From: an uncultured Porphyromonadaceae bacterium
GTDB taxonomy: Bacteria; Bacteroidota; Bacteroidia; Bacteroidales; Muribaculaceae
DNA length: 64,000 nt
Direction of reading: 5' to 3'
Assembly: GCA_947073495.1 (NCBI GenBank)
Contig: CAMTMX010000002.1
Coordinates: 27,829-91,828 of the forward strand
Shown piece after piece: positions 31,427 to 41,394 of the stretch (position 1 is the stretch's first letter; each line of letters starts with the position of its first letter). The notes below the pieces were generated by a model. That model made no database searches. It was not told the DNA's origin and saw only the letters and a program-made list of their open reading frames with translations. A program made the translations under genes and the position numbers.

Positions 31427-32821
31427 TTGACATCAGATATAAAATTGATACGGGAAGGGCAGCCGTTGTCATGGGGACAACGGCTGTCGCTCACTGTGTC
31501 GTTGTCATTGCCTGCGATGCTTGCTCAATTGTCGAGCATCGCCATGCAATATATCGACGCCTCGATGGTAGGGCGGCTCGGTGCCGACGATTCCGCCTCG
31601 ATAGGTCTTGTCTCCACAAGTCTTTGGCTGTTTTGGGGAATCTGTTCTGCGATGACTTCCGGCTACTCCGTTCAAGTGGCTCATAAGGTCGGAGCCAACG
31701 ATGCGGAAGGGGCGAGACGGGTGTTCCGGCAAGGTATAATAGCATCGTTGATCTTCAGCCTGGTGATCACTGCCATCGGTGTTGGGATTGCCGGGGATCT
31801 CCCAAGATGGCTTGGCGGGGAAGCGGAGATATGCGGCAACGCCACTCTATATTTTGTTGTGTTTGTTGCTGCGTTGCCGTTGCTGACACTGAATTATCTT
31901 GCAGGGGGTATGCTGCGTTGTACCGGAAATATGAAAGTGCCGAGCATGATAAGCGGGCTGATGTGCCTTCTTGATTGTGTGTTTAATTTCCTTCTTATTT
32001 TCCCTTCGCACACCTATTCCCCTTTGGGAATGGAGATAACAGTGCCTGGAGCGGGGTTAGGGGTTCTTGGGGCGGCCTTGGGGACAGTCGGAGCAGAAGC
32101 CGTGTGTGCTGTGCTGATGATGTGGTATGCCTGCCGTCGACAGAATGAGATAAAACTTAAGGGACATCCGGGACCATGGAAACTTTCGCGTGAAATCACG
32201 CGAAAGGCAGCGGGAATATCCTTCCCCATGACTGTTGAACACGCAGTTATATGTGGTGCGCAGATAGCGGTCACGACAATCGTTGCTCCGTTGGGGGTTG
32301 TGGCAATAGCCGCCAACGCTTTCGCAGTGACTGCAGAAAGCCTGTGTTATATGCCGGGCTATGGAATCGGTGACGCCGCGATGGCGCTGACAGGACAGAG
32401 CCACGGGGCACAACGCCCGAGGCTTACCCGGAAATTCGGATATATGGCAGTAGGGTTAGGAATGGTGGTTATGGCTGTCATGGGGTTGTTGATGTATGTG
32501 TTTGCGCAAGATATAATGTCACTGATTACGCCTGTGGAGGCTATCAGCACACTCGGAGCCAAAGTGCTTCGCATAGAGGCGTGGGCGGAGCCGATGTTTG
32601 CCGCGTCGATAGTGGCTTACGGCGCGTTTGTGGGGGTAGGGCACACGACAGTGCCTGCGCTTATGAATTTCGGTAGCATCTGGCTTGTGAGAGTCCCTCT
32701 TGCATGGTGGTTGTCGAAGAGCATGGGACTTGAGGGGGTGTGGATAGCGATGTGCACAGAACTGATGTTCAGAGGTGGAATTTTTCTGACACGCCTTTTC
32801 TTTTTCAGGTGGAATAAATAA
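31427..32821 (+). CDS. MATE-family multidrug/Na+ antiporter
   Basis: 464 residues with about 12 hydrophobic segments. The N-terminal LSLPAMLAQLSSIAMQYIDASMVGRLG and the repeat in the second half (ISFPMTVEHAVICGAQIAVT) are MATE features. It exports drugs or metabolites from the cytoplasm using a cation gradient. The start is TTG, supported by an upstream AAAAGGA spaced 6 bases and by no in-frame ATG nearby. It stands alone between the aminotransferase and the sdh operon. Confidence 0.92.
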   Translation: MTSDIKLIREGQPLSWGQRLSLTVSLSLPAMLAQLSSIAMQYIDASMVGRLGADDSASIGLVSTSLWLFWGICSAMTSGYSVQVAHKVGANDAEGARRVFRQGIIASLIFSLVITAIGVGIAGDLPRWLGGEAEICGNATLYFVVFVAALPLLTLNYLAGGMLRCTGNMKVPSMISGLMCLLDCVFNFLLIFPSHTYSPLGMEITVPGAGLGVLGAALGTVGAEAVCAVLMMWYACRRQNEIKLKGHPGPWKLSREITRKAAGISFPMTVEHAVICGAQIAVTTIVAPLGVVAIAANAFAVTAESLCYMPGYGIGDAAMALTGQSHGAQRPRLTRKFGYMAVGLGMVVMAVMGLLMYVFAQDIMSLITPVEAISTLGAKVLRIEAWAEPMFAASIVAYGAFVGVGHTTVPALMNFGSIWLVRVPLAWWLSKSMGLEGVWIAMCTELMFRGGIFLTRLFFFRWNK

Positions 32822-32903
32822 AGGGGATGTAGAAGCAAAGATACAGGGGAAACGATAAATTTCATAAAAAGAGAAAAGTTGTTAAAAAATACCTTGGGAA
32901 AAC

Positions 32904-32935
32904 TTTGTAAGAATGGACAAAAAAACATAAATTTG
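32904..32935 (+). promoter_or_regulatory. Promoter of the succinate:quinone oxidoreductase operon
   Basis: TTTG (32904-32907), 20 bases, TAAATTTG (32928-32935), a textbook Bacteroidetes promoter, giving a leader of about 110 bases before sdhC. Confidence 0.8.
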
Positions 32936-33054
32936 CACATATTTACGCCGGGTGTGTCTCCATGTCCGGCGATAAGGACTTTCCCCTGAGAGAATCAAAC
33001 TGAGATTTAAAAACTCAATAACTAATAATAATTTAAATTAAACTAAAAACTGCT

Positions 33055-34035
33055 ATGTGGTTATCAAGCTCATCTGTAGGACGTAAGTTCGTCATGGCCG
33101 TCACCGGCGCCGTGCTCGTCCTATTCCTCACATTTCACTGTTTGATGAATGCCATAGCTATCTGCTGGCCAGCCGCCTACAACTCGGTATGCGAGTTCCT
33201 TGGCGCTAACTGGTATGCGTTGATCGCGTCAGCCGGATTGGCTTTGTTCATCATCATCCACATCATCTATGCGGTGATGCTCACCCTTCAGAACAGGAAG
33301 GCACGTGGAGCAGACCGTTATGCCATCTCCCGTCGTCCCAAGACTGTGGAATGGTCAAGCCAGAACATGCTTGTGCTCGGCATTGTGATCCTTGCTTTCC
33401 TTGTGGTTCATCTTATCCAGTTCTGGGCAAAGATGCAGCTTCAGGAGATCAGGGGCGTGCATGACGTGCTTCCTCCCGCAGCAGGCACGCTCTTCATTCA
33501 GGAGGCGTTCTCTTGCGTATGGACACCGATCGTCTACATTGTCGGCTTTATCGCCCTATGGTTCCACCTGAACCATGGTATCTGGTCAATGTTCCAGTCA
33601 ATCGGATGGGACAATCAGGTATGGATCTGCCGTCTTAAGAAGGTGGCTTGCTGGTGGAGCTCAATCGTAGTGCTTCTTTTCATAGCACAGGCGATTGTAT
33701 TCACAGTAAAAGCACACGAGAACTACTACAAGACGGACGAGGTGCTCCGTCAGCAATATAAGGAGATGCTCGTGCCTATGTTTGAGAAAGACTTCGGTCC
33801 TGACGCAGCCAACGCTATCACGGCAGCTCCTTTCGATCAGATGAAGCAGATGATCCAGGGCACACTCTCCCAGATGGAGGCTCCGGAGGCTCAAAGCTAT
33901 TTTGCAAACGATCCTCAGTTCCCCGCCCGTCTTGAAACCATTAAGCGCGCAGCCGCTCTTATCGAATATCTCGATGTAGACGCAGCTCCCTCTGCCGATC
34001 TCCCTACAGAAACCACACCCCAACCAGCCAACTAA
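33055..34035 (+). CDS. sdhC: Succinate dehydrogenase/fumarate reductase cytochrome b subunit with long C-terminal extension
   Basis: 326 residues against about 220-230 for the usual b558-type subunit. Five membrane helices are visible between residues 15 and 220, with the expected heme histidines in [24 protein letters not shown] and [10 protein letters not shown]. It anchors the flavoprotein and iron-sulfur subunits and passes electrons between menaquinol and the iron-sulfur chain. The last 100 residues form a hydrophilic Ala/Pro/Gln-rich tail, unusual for the family. It is first in the operon, 8 bases before the flavoprotein gene. Confidence 0.95.
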   Translation: MWLSSSSVGRKFVMAVTGAVLVLFLTFHCLMNAIAICWPAAYNSVCEFLGANWYALIASAGLALFIIIHIIYAVMLTLQNRKARGADRYAISRRPKTVEWSSQNMLVLGIVILAFLVVHLIQFWAKMQLQEIRGVHDVLPPAAGTLFIQEAFSCVWTPIVYIVGFIALWFHLNHGIWSMFQSIGWDNQVWICRLKKVACWWSSIVVLLFIAQAIVFTVKAHENYYKTDEVLRQQYKEMLVPMFEKDFGPDAANAITAAPFDQMKQMIQGTLSQMEAPEAQSYFANDPQFPARLETIKRAAALIEYLDVDAAPSADLPTETTPQPAN

Positions 34036-34043
34036 TTAGCGAT

Positions 34044-36068
34044 ATGGAAAATATAAAAGAAAACATCAGAATAATGAATCCGGCTGATTCCAAGATCCCG
34101 GAGGGTCCTGTCGCTGAGAAATGGACCAACTACAAGGCTCACCAGAAACTCGTCAACCCCGCCAACAAGCGCCGTCTCGACGTGATCGTTGTCGGCACAG
34201 GTCTTGCAGGCGCATCTGCAGCATCAACACTTGCAGAGATGGGTTTCAACGTGCTTAACTTCTGTATTCAGGACAGCCCCCGCCGTGCACACTCAATCGC
34301 TGCACAGGGCGGTATCAATGCTGCAAAGAATTATCAGAACGACGGTGACTCCGTATATCGTCTTTTCTATGACACAGTGAAAGGTGGCGACTACCGTGCC
34401 CGCGAGGCAAACGTATATCGTCTTGCCGAGGTGTCAAACAACATCATCGACCAGTGTGTGGCTCAGGGTGTGCCTTTCGCACGTGAATACGGCGGTCTTC
34501 TTGCCAACCGTTCATTCGGTGGCGCTCAGGTGAGCCGTACATTCTATGCAAAAGGTCAGACCGGCCAGCAGCTTCTTCTCGGTGCATATTCTTCGCTCAA
34601 CCGCCAGATCCAGGCAGGGAAGGTGAAGAGCTACAACCGTTATGAGATGCACGACGTGGTGCTTATTAAGGATAAGGATGGCGTGGAACGCGCACGCGGT
34701 ATCATTGCCAAGAACCTTGTGACAGGTAAGCTCGAGCGTTTCGCAGCACACGCTGTAGTCATCGCAACCGGCGGATACGGCAACACATACTTCCTTTCAA
34801 CAAATGCAATGGGCTGCAACTGCTCGGCTGCCATGGCATGCTACCGCAAGGGTGCATACTTCGCAAACCCCGCTTACGTGCAGATCCACCCGACCTGTAT
34901 CCCCGTTCACGGCGACAAGCAGTCAAAGCTTACTTTGATGTCTGAGTCTCTCCGTAACGACGGACGTATCTGGGTGCCCAAGAAACTTGAAGACGCAGTA
35001 AAACTTCAGAAGGGTCAGATCAAGGGTAGCGATATCCCTGAAGAGGACCGCGACTACTATCTGGAGCGCCGTTACCCGGCATTCGGCAACCTCGTTCCGC
35101 GTGACGTGGCATCACGCGCCGCAAAAGAACGTTGTGACGCCGGCTTCGGTGTAAACAATACCGGTCTTGCCGTGTTCCTCGACTTCTCAGAGGCTATCAA
35201 CCGTCTCGGCATTGACGTTGTGCGTCAGCGCTACGGCAACCTCTTCGACATGTATGAGGAGATCACTGACGTCAACCCGGGTGAATTCGCTCGTGAGGCA
35301 AACGGCGTGAACTACTACAACCCGATGATGATCTTCCCGGCTATCCACTACACAATGGGTGGTATCTGGGTTGACTATGAGCTTCAGACTTCAGTGAAGG
35401 GTCTGTTTGCAATCGGCGAGTGCAACTTCTCCGACCACGGTGCCAACCGTCTTGGCGCATCCGCACTCATGCAGGGTCTTGCCGACGGTTATTTCGTTCT
35501 TCCTTACACAATCCAGAACTATCTCAGCGACCAGATCACAGTTCCGCGTTTCACAACAGACACTCCGGAATTTGATGCTGCCGAGGCTAAATGCCAGGAG
35601 AACCTTGACCGTCTGATGAACATCAAGGGTAAACGTTCGGTAGATTCACTCCACAAGGAACTTGGTCACATCATGTGGGAGTATGTAGGTATGGCACGCG
35701 ACAAGGAAGGTCTTGAACTTGCTCTTCAGAAACTCAAGGATATCCGCGAGACATTCAACAAAGATCTCTTCATACCCGGCACTCAAGACGGCATGAACAT
35801 AGAGCTTGACAAGGCGTTCCGCCTGAATGACTTCATCACAATGGGTGAGCTTATCGCTTATGACGCACTCAACCGCAACGAAAGCTGTGGCGGTCACTTC
35901 CGTACAGAATATCAGACTCCGGAAGGCGAGGCGCTCCGCGATGACAAGGACTACTTCTACGTGAGCTGCTGGGATTATGCCGGCTCTGACTCGAAGGCTC
36001 CTACACTCATCAAAGAACCTCTCCACTACGAGGCTATCAAGGTTCAGACACGTAACTATAAGTCATAA
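34044..36068 (+). CDS. sdhA: Fumarate reductase/succinate dehydrogenase flavoprotein subunit
   Basis: 674 residues. FAD-binding [19 protein letters not shown] near the N terminus, [14 protein letters not shown] with the flavin-linking histidine, and the catalytic HxxxGG-type region ([15 protein letters not shown]) are all present. The enzyme catalyses fumarate reduction to succinate, the main electron sink of gut Bacteroidales, or the reverse. Codon use is markedly biased to C-ending codons compared with neighbouring accessory genes, as expected for a highly expressed core gene. Confidence 0.97.
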   Translation: MENIKENIRIMNPADSKIPEGPVAEKWTNYKAHQKLVNPANKRRLDVIVVGTGLAGASAASTLAEMGFNVLNFCIQDSPRRAHSIAAQGGINAAKNYQNDGDSVYRLFYDTVKGGDYRAREANVYRLAEVSNNIIDQCVAQGVPFAREYGGLLANRSFGGAQVSRTFYAKGQTGQQLLLGAYSSLNRQIQAGKVKSYNRYEMHDVVLIKDKDGVERARGIIAKNLVTGKLERFAAHAVVIATGGYGNTYFLSTNAMGCNCSAAMACYRKGAYFANPAYVQIHPTCIPVHGDKQSKLTLMSESLRNDGRIWVPKKLEDAVKLQKGQIKGSDIPEEDRDYYLERRYPAFGNLVPRDVASRAAKERCDAGFGVNNTGLAVFLDFSEAINRLGIDVVRQRYGNLFDMYEEITDVNPGEFAREANGVNYYNPMMIFPAIHYTMGGIWVDYELQTSVKGLFAIGECNFSDHGANRLGASALMQGLADGYFVLPYTIQNYLSDQITVPRFTTDTPEFDAAEAKCQENLDRLMNIKGKRSVDSLHKELGHIMWEYVGMARDKEGLELALQKLKDIRETFNKDLFIPGTQDGMNIELDKAFRLNDFITMGELIAYDALNRNESCGGHFRTEYQTPEGEALRDDKDYFYVSCWDYAGSDSKAPTLIKEPLHYEAIKVQTRNYKS

Positions 36069-36094
36069 ACATACTCTAAACAGAAATTTCAATC

Positions 36095-36853
36095 ATGGAA
36101 GAAAATATAATGAAAGTCAACCTCAAGGTTTGGCGTCAGGCCAATCCGAGAGAAAAGGGCGGTTTTGTGACTTATAATGACGTCGAGACCACACCCGATA
36201 CATCTTTCCTGGAGACCCTCGACATTCTCAATGAGACTCTTATTGAGAAGGGTGAGGAGCCTATCGTGTTCGACCACGACTGCCGCGAGGGTATCTGCGG
36301 TATGTGCTCGCTTTATATCAATGGTCATCCCCACGGACCGGCAACAGGTGCGACTACCTGCCAGCTCTACATGCGTCGTTTCCAGAACGGCGAGACTATC
36401 ACTGTTGAGCCTTGGCGTTCGGCTGCGTTCCCTGTTATCAAGGACCTTATGGTGGACCGTAACGCATTCGACAAGATCCAGCAGGCTGGCGGTTATGTAT
36501 CGTTCAACTGCGGTGGTGCTCAGGATGCCAACGACCTCCCGATCTCTAAGGTGAACGCTGACGAGGCTATGGACTCTGCAAGCTGCATCGGCTGTGGTGC
36601 TTGTGTAGCTGCCTGCAAGAACGGCTCTGCAATGCTCTTCGTGTCGGCTAAGATCAGCCAGCTCGCTCTGCTTCCGCAGGGTGCTGTGGAGAAAGACCGT
36701 CGCGTGCGTGCTATGGTTGCCAAGATGGATGAACTCGGATTCGGCAACTGCACCAACACCGGTGCTTGCTCGGCTGAATGCCCGAAGAACATCAAGCTTG
36801 CCAACATCGGTCGCATGAACCGTCAGTTCATCGCTGCAAAGTGCAAGGAATAA
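36095..36853 (+). CDS. sdhB: Fumarate reductase/succinate dehydrogenase iron-sulfur subunit
   Basis: 252 residues. Cysteine ligands for the [2Fe-2S] centre occur in [16 protein letters not shown], and the [4Fe-4S] and [3Fe-4S] ligands in [14 protein letters not shown] and the C-terminal [11 protein letters not shown] motif. It relays electrons between the flavin and the membrane subunit. A second in-frame ATG at 36110 is an alternative start. Gap to the flavoprotein gene 26 bases; a hairpin terminator follows. Confidence 0.97.
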   Translation: MEENIMKVNLKVWRQANPREKGGFVTYNDVETTPDTSFLETLDILNETLIEKGEEPIVFDHDCREGICGMCSLYINGHPHGPATGATTCQLYMRRFQNGETITVEPWRSAAFPVIKDLMVDRNAFDKIQQAGGYVSFNCGGAQDANDLPISKVNADEAMDSASCIGCGACVAACKNGSAMLFVSAKISQLALLPQGAVEKDRRVRAMVAKMDELGFGNCTNTGACSAECPKNIKLANIGRMNRQFIAAKCKE

Positions 36854-36903
36854 TACCGACGGTCGAATTGTCCTCGGCGACATAATCTGTGGTATACGTC
36901 CAC

Positions 36904-36963
36904 GATAACGTTAAGAGCATGGAGATTCTCAGGCAATGCCTGGCTCTCCATGCTCTTGTTATC
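36904..36963 (+). terminator. Hairpin terminator after the sdh operon
   Basis: AAGAGCATGGAG (36913-36924) pairs perfectly with CTCCATGCTCTT (36946-36957); outer bases GATAAC/GTTATC extend the stem, and a small inner stem (AGGCA/TGCCT) caps it. No strong T-run follows. Confidence 0.7.
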
Positions 36964-37045
36964 ATTGAGGAAGAGAGGATTTTGGCAAACCTCATATCTC
37001 TTTCAAAATAAGTTTAGAGACTTTAATTAGATTAGTGTAAAATGT

Positions 37046-37076
37046 TTTGAAAACAAGTGATTATTTATTACTTTTG
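37046..37076 (+). promoter_or_regulatory. Promoter of the cytolysin-like lipoprotein gene
   Basis: TTTG (37046-37049), 19 bases, TACTTTTG (37069-37076). Transcription would start near 37083, which excludes an upstream in-frame TTG at 37057 and supports the ATG at 37150. Confidence 0.75.
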
Positions 37077-37149
37077 TAAAGAATTTACAATACTATTAAG
37101 AAAGATACGTTATTTGTTGGACTTTGAGAATAATTTAAAATTGGAAGAT

Positions 37150-38502
37150 ATGAATAGGTTAAAATCAGTTCTGTTATTATGTTTTGTTATGATGATGGCT
37201 GTGTCGTGTAAGGATAAGGAGGAGCCTGTCCATACATTGCAATTTGATGTGGAAGGCTTGAAACTGTCATACGATGCGATTACGGGTGCATTTGATGGGG
37301 ATATACCGTCGGAAGGTAGCGTATTCACTATTATCGGAAAAGGTGAGTATTCAAACTATGTGTATGTCACTTCAATCATCATGAGAGATGATATGGAAGA
37401 TGGGAAAGATGAGAAATTTGAACTGTTGCCCCCAGGTTCCGAGGTTTCTGCTATTCAAAGAGGGGAATGGGGAGAGATAGAATATCTTACCATTACTCCA
37501 CCATACAAGATTAAGTTCAGAATCAGTCCTAACAAGGGAAAAACGCCAAGGATTATTAATATCCGATTTGGGGAAGGAGATAATATCGGCAATATAAATC
37601 TCCGTCAGTCTAAGGATTTGAATCAGGAGGAGATACAATGGGATTATATATTCAGCAGCCCGGTCTCTACAAATGATATTTTCATAGGTAGCAGGTATCT
37701 TGGTATCCAGAATTGGAACTGCTCCGGAAATGCACCGCAGATTTATCCATCGGCAGTATTCCCGGCAAGCACATTTGCCACTACTTTTGACAAAGAATTT
37801 GTCGGGGAGAAAAATCCGATAACGTTATATACGGATTTCAGCGATCCTTTCATGGCAGAAATCAAGCAGCCGTCAATGGTAAATTATATCCGTTTTCTGA
37901 AAGAAATGCAGGCTTCGGAAGAATATGTAAAGGAAGCAACCCCGTCACTTAACCGGTTCCGGTTGGCAGATCTTGGTGCACCTGACAACATAAAGAATGT
38001 ATTTTCTGATAATCCCCGTCTGGCAGATGCGTTCTGTGAGATTATTTACCAGAAAACAGATGTTGATAAATTCAAGAATTGGGTTGTCGGGGAGATTATA
38101 TTCAAGGGATTGACAGTCACGATGGACTCTCCCGGAAAAGGGGGGGTATTTGTCGATGGGGATGTAGATAAGGACGATCCGGTATATGTTAAGAGTATCA
38201 CCTATGGAGCCGCTGCTTATTTTGTAATAGGGAGTAATCTTGGTTACGATGAGATTAAGGTTATTCTGACTAAGCCGTCACTCACGGACGATGTGTGGGA
38301 GAAATTGGATAAAACCGCACTTGTCCTTATCACCAACTCATCCCCGGATGAGGAAGCTGATTTGTCAACTTCATACTCTTCGTTAAGCTCATTTATGGAG
38401 CATCCATACGATACCGGTCAATACGGATACCCCATCTATTGCACAGGATGCTATCTTGACGATAATTCCTTTTTCCATTACCTCTTTGAGGAATATGAGT
38501 AG
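37150..38502 (+). CDS. Thiol-activated cytolysin (CDC)-like lipoprotein with BACON-like N-terminal domain
   Basis: 450 residues. MNRLKSVLLLCFVMMMAVSC is a lipoprotein signal with cysteine 20. Residues about 28-155 look like a BACON/Ig-like sandwich (ending INIRFGEGDNIGNINLRQS). Residues about 165-375 follow the core of cholesterol-dependent cytolysins: GLTVTMDSPGK (320-330), then DPVYVKSITYGAAAYFVIGS (343-362), which lines up with the conserved PPVYxSxVAYGRxxYVKLET block. The C-terminal membrane-recognition domain with the Trp-rich undecapeptide is absent. It could be a surface-anchored pore former or a domesticated relative. It is monocistronic with its own promoter. Confidence 0.65.
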   Translation: MNRLKSVLLLCFVMMMAVSCKDKEEPVHTLQFDVEGLKLSYDAITGAFDGDIPSEGSVFTIIGKGEYSNYVYVTSIIMRDDMEDGKDEKFELLPPGSEVSAIQRGEWGEIEYLTITPPYKIKFRISPNKGKTPRIINIRFGEGDNIGNINLRQSKDLNQEEIQWDYIFSSPVSTNDIFIGSRYLGIQNWNCSGNAPQIYPSAVFPASTFATTFDKEFVGEKNPITLYTDFSDPFMAEIKQPSMVNYIRFLKEMQASEEYVKEATPSLNRFRLADLGAPDNIKNVFSDNPRLADAFCEIIYQKTDVDKFKNWVVGEIIFKGLTVTMDSPGKGGVFVDGDVDKDDPVYVKSITYGAAAYFVIGSNLGYDEIKVILTKPSLTDDVWEKLDKTALVLITNSSPDEEADLSTSYSSLSSFMEHPYDTGQYGYPIYCTGCYLDDNSFFHYLFEEYE

Positions 38503-38577
38503 ATTATTGCATAAGGAAAAACAGAAGGACATGGTAAACTGAATCTTTATAAAGAGAACCGGGTGGTACATGCGATG

Positions 38578-38729
38578 AAACTCTGAAGTGAAACTGCGCC
38601 AAACTCTGAAGTGAAATTGCGCCAAACTCTGAAGTGAAATTGCGCCAAACTCTGAAGTAAAATTGCGCCAAACTCTGAAGTGAAACTGCGCCAAACTCTG
38701 AAGTGAAACTGCGCCAAACTCTGAAATGT
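38578..38729 (+). repeat. Tandem array of a 23-bp repeat (six full copies plus a partial)
   Basis: Unit AAACTCTGAAGTGAAATTGC+GCC repeats head to tail with no spacers; copies start at 38578, 38601, 38624, 38647, 38670 and 38693, and a 14-base partial copy ends at 38729. Copies differ at one or two positions (AAATT/AAACT; GTG/GTA). The array abuts the promoter-like sequence of the next gene. Confidence 0.95.
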
Positions 38730-38742
38730 CAAAATTATTTAT

Positions 38743-38750
38743 TATATTTG
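38743..38750 (+). promoter_or_regulatory. Probable -7 box of the DUF4143 ATPase gene
   Basis: TATATTTG matches the consensus, 22 bases before the start codon. The -33 position (about 38720-38723, TCTG) falls inside the last partial 23-bp repeat. Confidence 0.5.
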
Positions 38751-38772
38751 CACCACAAAACAAAGGAATAAT

Positions 38773-40056
38773 ATGGAAACGCGTAAATATAAGAAACGAA
38801 TTGTTGACAAGATTCTTGCAAGGAAATTATCCGGGAAAGGAGCTGTTTTGATTGAGGGTGCTAAATGGTGTGGAAAAACTACTACAGCAGAGCAACAGGC
38901 AAAGAGCGTTCTTTATATGTCCAAATCAGGATCATTGCAGCGTAACCGTGAATTAGCGATGATGAATCCTGATCTGTTGTTGCGCGGTGAGCGTCCTCGA
39001 TTGATTGACGAATGGCAAGTAGCACCTGAATTGTGGGATAGTATACGGTTTGATGTGGATCATGCCGGTGCTCTTGGACAGTTCATACTTACCGGTTCAT
39101 GTGTACCGCCTGATATGTCAAATGTTATACACAGCGGCACCGGAAGATTTGCATGGCTGAGAATGCGTCCTATGTCGCTTTGGGAATCAGGAGATTCAAC
39201 AGGCGAAGTGTCCTTATCAAACTTATTTACATCGCCCGAAAGGATAGGAGGGATAAACACACAAAATCTCGAAAGCATTGCATATCTCCTGTGTAGAGGA
39301 GGTTGGCCGCTTGCTGTGGATATGGCAGACCGGGAGATTGCTCTTGATCAAGCATTCGATTATGTCAAGGCTGTTGAGCAACGCGACGTGAGGGAGGCAG
39401 ATGGCATTGCCCGCGATCCATCAAGAGTGCATCGCTTATTGAGGTCTTATGCCAGGCATCAGGGAGCGCAGGCAAATTTTGCCACGATAAAAGCCGATCT
39501 GATAGAGAACGAAGGAGAGGGTCTTGATGAAGTCACAGTTGCCTCATATATAAAGGCTCTTAAAAGCATTTTTGTCATAGAGGATTCAGAAGCCTGGAAT
39601 CCTAATCTCCGTTCCAAAACCGCGATTCGGACATCAGATACAAGATATTTTACAGATCCATCAATTGCAACTGCAGTATTAGGTCTCGGTCCGGATGATT
39701 TGATAGCTGACCTTGAAACATTTGGGCTATTGTTTGAGACAATGTGCATAAGAGATCTCCGTGTATATGCTGACGCAGTAAACGGAACTGTTTACCATTA
39801 TAGGGATAAGAATGGATTGGAATGTGATGCCGTAATTCACTTAAGAAATGGCAATTACGGCTTAATTGAAGTAAAATTGGGAGGAGAAAGACTAATCAAC
39901 GAAGGCGCATCTACGTTGAAAATGCTTTCCGAAAAGATCGATACGACAAAAATGAAGAAACCCGCGTTCATTATGGTTCTTACTGCTGTTGGAGATTACG
40001 CATACCAAAGACCGGACGGTGTCTATGTGGTTCCTATTGGTTGTCTAAAAGACTAA
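38773..40056 (+). CDS. AAA+ ATPase with C-terminal DUF4143 domain
   Basis: 427 residues, cytoplasmic. Walker A is IEGAKWCGKTTTAEQQ (about 27-42); PRLIDEWQVAPELWD supplies the acidic Walker B region and is diagnostic of this AAA_14/DUF4143 group. The C-terminal half (FGLLFETMCIRDLRVYA, then YGLIEVKLGG) is the DUF4143 region and resembles a PD-(D/E)XK-like fold (LECDAVIHL ... IEVKL). These proteins are abundant in gut anaerobes and have no established function. The gene is preceded by the 23-bp repeat array. Confidence 0.9.
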   Translation: METRKYKKRIVDKILARKLSGKGAVLIEGAKWCGKTTTAEQQAKSVLYMSKSGSLQRNRELAMMNPDLLLRGERPRLIDEWQVAPELWDSIRFDVDHAGALGQFILTGSCVPPDMSNVIHSGTGRFAWLRMRPMSLWESGDSTGEVSLSNLFTSPERIGGINTQNLESIAYLLCRGGWPLAVDMADREIALDQAFDYVKAVEQRDVREADGIARDPSRVHRLLRSYARHQGAQANFATIKADLIENEGEGLDEVTVASYIKALKSIFVIEDSEAWNPNLRSKTAIRTSDTRYFTDPSIATAVLGLGPDDLIADLETFGLLFETMCIRDLRVYADAVNGTVYHYRDKNGLECDAVIHLRNGNYGLIEVKLGGERLINEGASTLKMLSEKIDTTKMKKPAFIMVLTAVGDYAYQRPDGVYVVPIGCLKD

Positions 40057-40095
40057 GTGGTAAAGGCTGTTTAACCTTTAGGAATAAGTTTGCGG

Positions 40096-40686
40096 ATGAA
40101 GGTATTGACTTTGAATGAGGAGGGATTGCGGATGGCTGCGAGGCGGCTCGCTGACGATATTGTCGGGAGTTGTCCTGATGGTTTTGACCTTATGGTGGGG
40201 ATACGTCGGGGAGGTGCGTTTGTCGCCGATGGATTGCAGGAAGCGTTGCCCGACGGTTATTGCCGCCGTAGGAGGGATGTGGAGCTACAGCGTCCGTCAA
40301 CGAAGAGGAAGGGTAACAGACTCTCTGCAATACTGCGTAGAATGCCGATATGGATGCTTAATACCTTGCGCTGCGTGGAGGCACGTATGTTGCAATTATC
40401 TTGCCGTGGCAAGAGCGTGGAAGAGATAGGATTGTCGTTTGATACCGGTTCATTACCATCGTTGGATGGGAAACCTCGGATATTGGTTGTGGATGACGCA
40501 ATCGACTCCGGAGTGACGATACGCGTGGTCTGCGACGCACTGCAAGAGAGATATGGCATGGATGCCGTGATAAAAACGGCTGTTGTGACAGTGACAACCG
40601 ATGCCCCGCTCTTGGATGCGGATTTCTATTGCTATCATGACCATACGCTCGTGAGATTCCCTTGGTCAATGGATTACAAACGGTAG
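40096..40686 (+). CDS. Phosphoribosyltransferase-family protein
   Basis: 196 residues from ATG 40096 (an upstream TTG at 40090 is in frame). The PRPP-binding loop RILVVDDAIDSGVTIRVV (about 148-165) is the type I PRTase motif, with a GIRRGGAFVADGL segment near the N terminus. The substrate is unknown. It is spaced 5 bases from a HAD phosphatase gene, so the pair probably acts in the same nucleotide- or sugar-phosphate pathway. Confidence 0.82.
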   Translation: MKVLTLNEEGLRMAARRLADDIVGSCPDGFDLMVGIRRGGAFVADGLQEALPDGYCRRRRDVELQRPSTKRKGNRLSAILRRMPIWMLNTLRCVEARMLQLSCRGKSVEEIGLSFDTGSLPSLDGKPRILVVDDAIDSGVTIRVVCDALQERYGMDAVIKTAVVTVTTDAPLLDADFYCYHDHTLVRFPWSMDYKR

Positions 40687-40691
40687 AGGTT

Positions 40692-41387
40692 ATGGAGAAA
40701 TACGACATGGGGAAAACTGACACAGGAAAAGACGACAGAACACCTCTCATGGTGGTTGATCTTGACGGCACTTTAGTGAGCGTCAATACGTTCACGCTTT
40801 TTACGAAATGGTTGGCACAACATCTCTATCATGATTATGGATTCATTCCTCTCTTGGGATTGTGTCGTGATGTATTGCTTAGGAAATGCCGTCTTATCCC
40901 ACATTCTGAAGTGAAACGACGGATATTGAGGATTGCGGCAGAGAATTGTGGCGAGGAAGACTTACGTGGATTTGCAGAATCACTCAAATCCTGTCTGCGA
41001 CCGGAAGTGATGACTCTTATCAAGGATTTCATGCAGGAGGGTGGTGTGGTAGTGCTTGCCACTGCTGCTCCGGCTGTATATGCCCTGCCGTTTGCCGGGA
41101 TTTTGGGTATACCATATTGTGAGGCTACCCAATACTCCGGTTCTTCCGCTCCCTCCACATCAGATTTTGAGGAATGTAGGGGTGATGTCAAGAGGATGCG
41201 TGTGGAGAGACTTGCACGCGGGAGGAATCTGCGGATAGAGTGTGTGCTGACGGATCATCATGAAGATTTGCCGCTGCTGTCGCTTCCCAACATAGAGCGC
41301 ATATTGGTGACACCATCGTCTCATACGGAATCCGTGGTGAGGGGAGAGGGTTTGGATTACCATGTTATCGGGAACGAAAAAATATAG
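40692..41387 (+). CDS. HAD-superfamily phosphatase-like protein (subclass IB)
   Basis: 231 residues from ATG 40692; an earlier in-frame TTG lies inside the upstream gene. Motif I is VVDLDGTLVSVNTF with nucleophile and acid aspartates, motif II VVVLATAAPA, and the C-terminal acidic motif is present as VLTDHHEDLPLL. A helical cap follows motif I as in SerB-like enzymes. It likely hydrolyses a small phosphate ester. Coupled to the PRTase gene. Confidence 0.82.
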   Translation: MEKYDMGKTDTGKDDRTPLMVVDLDGTLVSVNTFTLFTKWLAQHLYHDYGFIPLLGLCRDVLLRKCRLIPHSEVKRRILRIAAENCGEEDLRGFAESLKSCLRPEVMTLIKDFMQEGGVVVLATAAPAVYALPFAGILGIPYCEATQYSGSSAPSTSDFEECRGDVKRMRVERLARGRNLRIECVLTDHHEDLPLLSLPNIERILVTPSSHTESVVRGEGLDYHVIGNEKI

Positions 41388-41394
41388 TGGATGG

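Noticed and set aside
36089..36883. 264-codon minus-strand frame
   Set aside because: Antisense to sdhB; it arises from the strong codon bias of that gene.
38578..38729. CRISPR-like array
   Set aside because: The 23-bp units are directly adjacent with no unique spacers and no cas genes are near.
38389..38763. Minus-strand frame with FRVWRNFTSEF-type repeats
   Set aside because: It is the translation of the 23-bp repeat array (23 is not a multiple of 3, so the frame cycles) and overlaps the end of the cytolysin-like gene.
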